Assembly (NCBI RefSeq): GCF_030530965.1
Contig: NZ_JAUMTY010000060.1
Span: forward strand, 1 to 10,735
Source: Corynebacterium sp.
GTDB lineage: Bacteria > Actinomycetota > Actinomycetes > Mycobacteriales > Mycobacteriaceae
DNA: 10,735 bases
Reading direction: 5' to 3'
The notes under the pieces are model-generated. The model worked only from the letters and a program-made list of their open reading frames with translations, did no database searches and had not been told where the DNA came from. Made by a program: the position numbers and the translations under genes. Shown here piece after piece: positions 1 through 4,525 of the stretch (position 1 is its first letter; every line of letters starts with the position of its first letter).

Positions 1-21
1 ACCAACACAAAAGTACATTGG

Positions 22-47
22 CACACTATCGAGTTCTCACACAACAC
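22..47 (-). promoter_or_regulatory. rRNA leader antitermination-type box (boxA region)
   Basis: The minus strand reads GTGTTG, then TGTGAGAACTCGATAGTGTG, ending at position 22. This closely resembles the element I recall from the mycobacterial rrn leader (TTTGAGAACTCAATAGTGTG), which recruits the Nus antitermination machinery to pre-rRNA. A related box in the 16S-23S spacer normally continues into an ACGCGAGCATC-like segment. Here it continues GTGCCAATGTACTTTT, which fits a leader better than a spacer. The match is from memory and was not computed. Confidence 0.6.
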
Positions 48-105
48 ACGCACACCCAGCAGCAATCCACACAACTGTGAACCCCCGCTCAGGCAGCAGA
101 ATCCA

Positions 106-146
106 AAGCTACACCCACACCAGCAACCCCGTCAACTCACCGTCAA
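106..146 (-). promoter_or_regulatory. Candidate rRNA operon promoter with tandem -35 hexamers
   Basis: On the minus strand two TTGACG hexamers occur 11 bp apart, at 146-141 and 135-130. The second is followed after 18 bp by TAGCTT (111-106), which fits a weak TANNNT -10 box. Transcription would start near 98-100, roughly 50-75 nt before the boxA-like element. The -35 matches 5 of 6 bases of TTGACA but the -10 is poor, so the exact start is uncertain. rRNA operons of this order often have more than one promoter, and others may lie further upstream. Confidence 0.35.
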
Positions 147-362
147 CACGAGCCACCCAGCCGGGCACAACAACCAGGATTCAAACACCACCAACACAAC
201 CAACAACCGGCTTCACTGCTTTCCCAGTAACCGGGTGGCTGTCTCGGCGACGACAAAGAACACTACACACCCCACCCACACACCACAAACCCCCAGCACA
301 ACACCACAAAACACACCAACAAACATTCACCAAGCGAGACCACCGTCGGCAATAAAACAGTG

Positions 363-405
363 AGTTCACGAGTTAAGGCCGTGAGCTAAAGGCGGAGCGT
401 GAACT
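363..405 (-). terminator. Inverted repeat between the ABC genes and the rRNA leader
   Basis: AGTTCACG (363-370) is exactly complementary to CGTGAACT (398-405), giving an 8-bp stem with a 27-nt loop. It lies 41-83 nt past the stop codon of the minus-strand membrane protein gene, so it could help end that transcript before the rRNA promoter region. The heptamer GTGAGCT also occurs twice here (381-387 and 406-412). There is no T-tract after the stem, and a protein-binding site is an equally possible reading. Confidence 0.3.
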
Positions 406-412
406 GTGAGCT

Positions 413-427
413 GCTTGCCAGGCAAGC
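413..427 (-). terminator. Short perfect hairpin after the membrane protein gene
   Basis: GCTTGCC (413-419) and GGCAAGC (421-427) form a perfect 7-bp inverted repeat around a single central base. In RNA the innermost pairs would open to form a loop. It starts 19 nt past the TAA stop of the minus-strand gene ending at 446. No T-run follows, so it would be a U-less terminator of the kind proposed for actinobacteria, or an operator-like palindrome. Confidence 0.4.
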
Positions 428-445
428 GGTGTGTGGTGGAAAGAG

Positions 446-1339
446 TTAGCTTGCGATCGACACCGCGGTGATGATGAACAGAACAGCTACCCATGTGGCT
501 TGACCGAGGGCGAGAACTGAGTTCTTTCTCCACATAATGGCTCGCGGGACGCCGAAGCTAATTGCGTTCCGGGCGATGGCGACGAGCACAAGCCCAACAA
601 GGACGCAGATTACAAGCAGGCCGACAACGAGAGCGATCATCGAGCCAGTCGCGAAACTAATGCCACATAGAAGCAGGGCTACAGCGAAAACTCCCCACCA
701 CGTTTCGCGGGTAGGTAGGAAGTGCCAGGTCAAGTTGTGCTGCTCTTCCTCTGTACGCGGCGTTTCTGCGGAGGAACGTCCACCGCACAGCTCCACCATC
801 AGATCCGACAAGCCTGCACCTTCGCCGACGAATCTTGATTCTGCATAGTGGTCGCCGTCCAACTTTTGCTCGCCACCAAGCCCCGGATACTGCCGCATCG
901 ACATCGTCCGCGACCCCGCGAATGCGTTAAAGCCGAGCCCCAGGACAACGCCGGCAAACGCCACGACCAGCAGATACACGATAAATGGAGTCACAGATTC
1001 CGTATGGGAAGAGCCAAGGAAAGGCGGCAAACTCCATCCTGCGATGCCGCGTCGGACGAGGACACCGATCAGACCGCCAACCAGGACTAACGCCACTGCA
1101 CGGGCCGCGGCAACCAGCACATAATCGCGGACATAGCGGGAAATGGTCAGGCCAAACGCTCGATAGGCCAACAAGCGCGGGTTCCCATACGGCGTGAGAA
1201 TGCACCACACCATCGCCGTCGCCACGCCGAACACAGGCTGCGACGCATCCATCCATAACGCCAGGACAACCATCAGGTCCACTAACCAGCGGCTGCCAAT
1301 TGACACATCAGCCAAGGACAAACGGTCACGAACTGGCAT
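446..1339 (-). CDS. Multi-spanning membrane protein, probable partner of the adjacent degenerate ABC ATPase
   Basis: The protein has 297 residues with about six or seven predicted membrane segments (roughly 18-49, 72-95, 116-140, 213-230, 233-256 and 275-294). A polar acidic loop of about 70 residues (142-211) lies between the third or fourth segment and the C-terminal set. I recognise no family motif. The role as an ABC permease is inferred from the gene order: it starts 10 bp after the stop of an ABC-type ATPase gene on the same strand, so the two are probably translationally coupled. The frame is open further upstream to 1444, but that would overlap the ATPase gene. The ATG at 1339, or a GTG one codon earlier, has a GGGGG ribosome-binding-like stretch 6-10 nt upstream, so I chose 1339. 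It could also be a stand-alone ABC-2-like membrane protein. No substrate can be inferred. Confidence 0.8.
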   Translation of the reverse strand: MPVRDRLSLADVSIGSRWLVDLMVVLALWMDASQPVFGVATAMVWCILTPYGNPRLLAYRAFGLTISRYVRDYVLVAAARAVALVLVGGLIGVLVRRGIAGWSLPPFLGSSHTESVTPFIVYLLVVAFAGVVLGLGFNAFAGSRTMSMRQYPGLGGEQKLDGDHYAESRFVGEGAGLSDLMVELCGGRSSAETPRTEEEQHNLTWHFLPTRETWWGVFAVALLLCGISFATGSMIALVVGLLVICVLVGLVLVAIARNAISFGVPRAIMWRKNSVLALGQATWVAVLFIITAVSIAS

Positions 1340-1349
1340 CACGCACCCC

Positions 1350-2231
1350 CTACGCGTCCTCCGTCGGAAAATCCCCAACAACCCTGCCGCCAGAGACGAC
1401 GAGGAGGCGATCCGCGGACGCGTGCACCAGGTTGTCGGCGCCACGATCTGCCTGGTTCATCACGACCGTCCTCGGATGTGCAGCACAATCAGCCACGAGA
1501 GTCTGCATCACTAACTTCCGACGTTCCGGGTTCAGGCCCTCGCACGGTCTATCCCATAACGTCAACGGCGCACGCGCCGCCACAGCCACGACCGCCGACA
1601 ATAGCGTCCTGGCCTGCGTCGATAAGTGATTGACCTTGGTGGAGAGATCCAACTGGAAAGCGCGAGACACCATTTCCGCGTAATCGTCGTCCCAGTTTGG
1701 GTAGCGACGGGCGGCAGTGCGGAGTACCCGGTCGGCACGCCACTGAGCGGGGTACCGAACCGACGCCCCGGCCAGGACGGTGCTGTCCATTGTGCGGGCG
1801 TTGTCATAGGGGGGCTCGCCAAAAACGGAGACGATTCCGCCTGAAATGCGCTCTTGACCAGCAAGGACATGCAAGATACTGACTGCCGACGCCGACGGGC
1901 TAGGAGTAGCTACGTTCAGAGTAGCGGTGGTAGGGGTGGAAGTGGCAGCGGTCGCAGCGGTGGCGGTCCGGCTACTAGGGGATTCAGGGGCAGCATCCCC
2001 CACGAATGAATAAATCAAGTCCTCATGCAACGCTAGATTGCAATCACGCACAAGAACCGAGGCATCCTTGCGGCGTCGAGTCCCCCACGGCACGGACCAC
2101 ACGCGGCGGGCTTCTACCACCGTTGCCTTCCGCATCCACGCGATCGGAGCGTCGACGGGATCCCATTCCCGCCACTCTCCAGCAGAGCGATCGCGCGGAT
2201 CTGCCGTCGGGTCCGTCGAATGCAAGTCCAT
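1350..2231 (-). CDS. Degenerate ABC transporter ATP-binding protein (YtrB/BcrA-like), probably not an active ATPase
   Basis: The protein has 293 residues. The overall order follows YtrB/BcrA-type ABC ATPases: a beta-strand entry ending SFVGD (75-79), LHVLAG (120-125), SGGIVSVFGEPPYDN (130-144), RYPNWDDDYAE (176-186), the helix before the signature, and D-loop-like EGLNPERR (231-238). The key motifs are lost. The P-loop GxxGxGKT is absent and its place is filled by an Ala/Thr/Ser/Pro-rich insert (about 82-115). The signature reads LSTQA (203-207) instead of LSGGQ, the Walker B Glu is Arg (D227-R228-P229), and the H-loop His is missing (VVMNQADRG). The frame is intact and coupled to a membrane protein gene, so it may be kept as a structural or regulatory subunit rather than being a dead gene. 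AGAGGG lies only one base before the ATG, so the start is uncertain. Met33 is an alternative. Confidence 0.8.
   Translation of the reverse strand: MDLHSTDPTADPRDRSAGEWREWDPVDAPIAWMRKATVVEARRVWSVPWGTRRRKDASVLVRDCNLALHEDLIYSFVGDAAPESPSSRTATAATAATSTPTTATLNVATPSPSASAVSILHVLAGQERISGGIVSVFGEPPYDNARTMDSTVLAGASVRYPAQWRADRVLRTAARRYPNWDDDYAEMVSRAFQLDLSTKVNHLSTQARTLLSAVVAVAARAPLTLWDRPCEGLNPERRKLVMQTLVADCAAHPRTVVMNQADRGADNLVHASADRLLVVSGGRVVGDFPTEDA
1887..1988 (-). repeat. Low-complexity Ala/Thr/Ser/Pro-coding insert at the Walker A position
   Basis: About 34 codons (residues 82-115 of the degenerate ABC ATPase) are built mostly from Ala, Thr, Ser and Pro. The plus strand here is made of short GGTGG, GCAGCGGT and GTAG-like units. 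The insert sits between the strand that normally leads into the P-loop (SFVGD) and the helix that normally follows it (SILHVLAG), so it replaces the ATP-binding loop. Expansion of short repeats is a plausible origin. Confidence 0.6.
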
Positions 2232-2323
2232 ACCCTCTACTCTTTACCACCTTGTCCACTACGGGCGCGCGGTGAAACCCGACATTGAGCGTCGACAAGC
2301 CCCCGTTAAGGTGATACATAGCG

Positions 2324-2353
2324 AACTACTATTGGATAGTTGGGGGAACCAAT
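2324..2353. promoter_or_regulatory. Operator-like palindromes in the divergent spacer
   Basis: ACTAT-TGG-ATAGT (2328-2340) is a perfect 5+5 palindrome with a 3-bp centre. It is nested with AACTA/TAGTT (2324-2328/2337-2341) and overlapped by ATTGG/CCAAT (2331-2335/2349-2353). The repeats lie about 95-120 bp upstream of the minus-strand ABC gene and ahead of the plus-strand promoter region, so a regulator bound here could act on either side. YtrB-like ABC genes are often controlled by GntR-type repressors, but no such regulator gene is visible in the window. Confidence 0.3.
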
Positions 2354-2380
2354 ACAGTGGGGGCTCCCCGCAAAATGCAC

Positions 2381-2397
2381 TAGAATGCGGGCGCGTG
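2381..2397 (+). promoter_or_regulatory. Candidate -10 box with start at a GTG of a 4-codon open frame
   Basis: TAGAAT (2381-2386) matches the sigma-A -10 consensus at 5 of 6 positions. The expected start is about 2393-2395, where a GTG begins a very short frame (GTG AGT CGG CGT TAG, 2395-2409). No good -35 is seen at 16-18 bp; TGGGGG occupies that place. It could be the promoter of the NYN gene with a leader of about 90 nt. Confidence 0.3.
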
Positions 2398-2439
2398 AGT
2401 CGGCGTTAGTGACTAGAAATCGCTAACCTGAACCCCAGA

Positions 2440-2486
2440 ACCTTTTACAAAAAGTTAGATAAATTTTAGTTAGGAAACCGTGAACG
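2440..2486 (+). promoter_or_regulatory. AT-rich promoter-like patch and RBS before the NYN gene
   Basis: This short stretch (about 2443-2471) is markedly AT-rich for the region. It contains TTTACA (2444-2449, 5 of 6 to TTGACA) and AT-rich candidates for a -10 (TAGATA 2456-2461, TTTAGT 2465-2470), none at an ideal distance. AGGA (2472-2475) lies 11 nt before the ATG at 2487 and is the likely ribosome-binding site. Which part drives transcription cannot be settled by eye. Confidence 0.35.
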
Positions 2487-4451
2487 ATGCTCGAACGCAC
2501 CTTAGTTTTCGTCGATACCTCTTATCTTCTAGCAAGCTTTTACAACTCATGGGAGGAAGGTGCCCGAACACAGCTCGAAATTGATCTACCCGAAGTCTGT
2601 TCAGTGCTCGACCGAATGATTACGCAACATGTTGGCCAGCCTGTGCAGCGACAAAACTGGTACGACGGCATCCCGGATTCCGGGCCTCACCGGTACCAAC
2701 GCGCACTCCGGACAGTCGACGGGGTTCAGCTGCGTGCGGGGCTACTGATCGAGACTGGGCAACGGCGCACACAAAAAGCGGTCGATACCAGGCTCGTTGC
2801 CGACATGATTCTGGCGGCGGTCCGCCAACAGTGCTCCGACATGGTGCTTGTGTCCGGCGACCAAGACATGATCCCCGGTGTTGTTGAAGCGTCCGCGATG
2901 GGAGTGCGGGTGCACCTCTACGGGTTTAGCTGGGACTCGATGTCCAATGCACTCCGGCACAAATGCGACTCGATCACCGTGCTGGATCCGCGCGAAGACT
3001 TCGCCGATACCATGCAGATCCAGCCGCTCGAGGGACCCATTCCGCCGTCGATTCCCCCGCGGCCGCTGGAGGCGCAGGATCCCATTGTCGACGGACAAAC
3101 AGCGGAAAATGAGACGTCCGGTAGTGCGACGACTGGGGATGCTTCTTCTGACAAGGCCGCCCCGGGCGATGGTGAGTCGAATGACGGTAAAACCGGTGGT
3201 GACGGTTCCGACGCTGGCGCTTCGGGCGCTTCTGTTGGTGGAACCGGCGTGCCTGATTCCGCTGCCTCATCGGCTGACAAGCGGGCAGCGTCCACAGCCG
3301 GGACCAGCGTCGACAATGGTCAGCTGGCGAAAAACAAGGGTGGCGACGACCATTCCTCACGCGCAGACTCCACCCATGCCCATGAAGCGAACGCTCATGA
3401 GGCGGATCGACATGGAGCGACCGGCCAACCCGGAAACACCAGCGACGACACGTGGACATCCCGGCGCGTCCGCGGAAACAACAATGCCGCCGATGGTGAG
3501 CATGGCGGGCAATCAACGTCCGCCCACGAATCCCACTCAGCGGAGTCAGCGCCATCACGTCCTACGCCGGCCGACATGATGGCCTGCGCCCGACGGAGCG
3601 CTAACGCAGCGGATCGTCGGCACAGTGGGGATCGCGATGGGAACCGAGATGGACACCGAGGCCCCGAGATCACCAACACGCCGTCGCAAAGCCGCCCGAC
3701 GGATGCTGACCAGGCGGTACCTGGGCAAACAGAGCATTCGCCGTCGGGAGGATCACCCGCGACGAGGATTCCGGAGTCCAGCGTCGGCAAGCAACGAACC
3801 ACTCAACCGGCTGAAGCAGTCGGGGGAGCTCTGGCGGCGAATGAAGGTTCGACGACGGAGGCGGCCGATAATCCGGCGCCGAAGGACGACAGCAAGCCCG
3901 AGGATCCGCGATCGGCGGATCGGCCGGCCACTGTGGCGACCCCGGGGAGTGTTGCGGCGCGCCATCAAGCAGCGCAACTTGCAGCATCACAGCAGGCATC
4001 GGATGGGGGTTCGGCTGAGAATACCGACGCGACCGCGTCGGGCGATGACTCGAACGATGACTCAGGCAACGGCAGTGCTCCCGAGTCTGCAGCGCCCACG
4101 CCACAGCCGAAGCCCGCGCCCAAGCCATCGATGATGGCGCCACGGAGGAAGCTCCGTTCGCGGTACGTGCCGCTGCCCAACGAGATCTGGACGACCACGG
4201 GATTCCAGACCCCGTTTGACGTCGGCCAACAGTATGCGACCTGGTGGTTCCATCACGTCGCGACCGAGGAACAGCGTGACAGTGCGCACGTTCTCTCCGG
4301 CGGAGGGCTCCCGCCGAATGTGGATCGCCCGCTCCTGCAATTCGCGTGCGAATCGTTGCACGAATACACGCTGAGCGAATCGCAGCGTGTCAGCCTGCGC
4401 GACGGGTTTCACACCGGGATCCGCGCGATCCTGATCACTGGCGAGGACTAG
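2487..4451 (+). CDS. NYN-domain (PIN-like RNase) protein with long disordered linker and conserved-looking C-terminal domain
   Basis: The protein has 654 residues. Residues 1 to about 170 form a NYN domain, a PIN-like metal-dependent RNase fold. Acidic positions expected at the active site are visible: D10 in LVFVDTSYL, D100 and D106 in VDTRLVADMI, and D125/D127 in LVSGDQDMIPG, followed by G139 and the VHLYGF strand. Residues about 180-548 are low-complexity, rich in Ala, Ser, Asp, Gly, Thr, Pro and Asn, with His-containing stretches near 298-312, and are surely disordered. Residues 549-654 return to a folded-looking segment (LPNEIWTTTGFQTPFDVGQQY, then GLPPNVDRPLLQ and QRVSLRDGFH). I do not recognise it as a named domain. 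No signal peptide or membrane segment is seen, so it should be cytoplasmic. The RNA substrate is unknown. AGGA 11 nt upstream supports the ATG. It lies 74 bp ahead of aftA, but a hairpin separates them, so operon membership is uncertain. Confidence 0.88.
   Translation: MLERTLVFVDTSYLLASFYNSWEEGARTQLEIDLPEVCSVLDRMITQHVGQPVQRQNWYDGIPDSGPHRYQRALRTVDGVQLRAGLLIETGQRRTQKAVDTRLVADMILAAVRQQCSDMVLVSGDQDMIPGVVEASAMGVRVHLYGFSWDSMSNALRHKCDSITVLDPREDFADTMQIQPLEGPIPPSIPPRPLEAQDPIVDGQTAENETSGSATTGDASSDKAAPGDGESNDGKTGGDGSDAGASGASVGGTGVPDSAASSADKRAASTAGTSVDNGQLAKNKGGDDHSSRADSTHAHEANAHEADRHGATGQPGNTSDDTWTSRRVRGNNNAADGEHGGQSTSAHESHSAESAPSRPTPADMMACARRSANAADRRHSGDRDGNRDGHRGPEITNTPSQSRPTDADQAVPGQTEHSPSGGSPATRIPESSVGKQRTTQPAEAVGGALAANEGSTTEAADNPAPKDDSKPEDPRSADRPATVATPGSVAARHQAAQLAASQQASDGGSAENTDATASGDDSNDDSGNGSAPESAAPTPQPKPAPKPSMMAPRRKLRSRYVPLPNEIWTTTGFQTPFDVGQQYATWWFHHVATEEQRDSAHVLSGGGLPPNVDRPLLQFACESLHEYTLSESQRVSLRDGFHTGIRAILITGED
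3084..4130 (+). repeat. Low-complexity coding stretch of the NYN protein linker
   Basis: About 350 codons (roughly residues 200-548) encode an Ala/Ser/Asp/Gly/Asn/Thr/Pro-rich linker. It has many local repeats of small polar words, including an AHEANAHEAD-type near-duplication. Because GC-rich codons run through it, several other frames stay open for 130-230 codons here. These have skewed Arg/Pro-rich composition and are shadows. The linker joins the N-terminal nuclease domain to the C-terminal domain. Confidence 0.6.
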
Positions 4452-4459
4452 TCGCTGAC

Positions 4460-4494
4460 GGGGATTGCCGACGGCGACGCGTGGCAATATCCCC
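4460..4494 (+). terminator. Hairpin between the NYN gene and aftA
   Basis: GGGG-ATTGCC (4460-4469) pairs with GGCAAT-(AT)-CCCC (4483-4494), giving ten base pairs with a two-base bulge and a 13-nt loop. It begins 9 nt after the NYN stop codon. No T-run follows. It could end or attenuate NYN transcription before aftA, or protect the upstream message. Confidence 0.4.
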
Positions 4495-4525
4495 TCTGTC
4501 CCACCGATATGCCATGATCTACCCC

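Larger units (their letters stand above)
1..360 (-). other. Upstream and leader region of a presumed rRNA operon
   Basis: No convincing gene is present in this stretch. Read on the minus strand it is rich in G and T, with long runs almost free of C (about 265-335), and it ends at the window edge with an actinobacterial rRNA-leader-type box at 22-47. Candidate promoter hexamers lie inside it. The inference is that 16S, 23S and 5S rRNA genes are transcribed leftwards from here and begin just outside the window. The short open frames here (77-355 plus, 181-369 minus) have extreme residue composition that follows the base bias and look non-coding. An 8-bp inverted repeat, AGCCACCC at 151-158 and GGGTGGCT at 233-240, could form a long-range stem in the leader or upstream DNA. 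Confidence 0.6.

Noticed and set aside
151..240. AGCCACCC/GGGTGGCT inverted repeat as an attachment site or structured RNA gene
   Set aside because: Only 8 bp match, with a 74-bp spacer. No integrase, tRNA or target duplication is present, so it is reported only as a note on the leader.
77..355. 92-codon open frame on the plus strand
   Set aside because: Its Thr/Pro/His/Gln-rich content only mirrors the C/A base bias. It has no ribosome-binding site and no recognisable domain, and it lies opposite the presumed rRNA leader.
181..369. 62-codon open frame on the minus strand, rich in Val, Gly, Cys and Trp
   Set aside because: The composition follows the G/T bias of the rRNA leader. No supporting start signal or family resemblance.
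1340..1444. Upstream extension of the membrane protein to an ATG at 1444
   Set aside because: It would overlap about 95 bp of the ATPase gene in another frame. The added residues are Arg/Thr-rich, and a GGGGG ribosome-binding-like stretch lies just before 1339.
2878..4143. Several open frames of 130-233 codons overlapping the NYN linker on both strands
   Set aside because: They are Arg/Pro-rich frame shadows of a GC-rich low-complexity coding stretch. The NYN frame has clear domains at both ends.
4346..4525. 60-codon N-terminal extension of aftA
   Set aside because: It lies mostly inside the NYN gene and its hairpin, and shows no signal peptide or AftA-like sequence. The later ATG is better.
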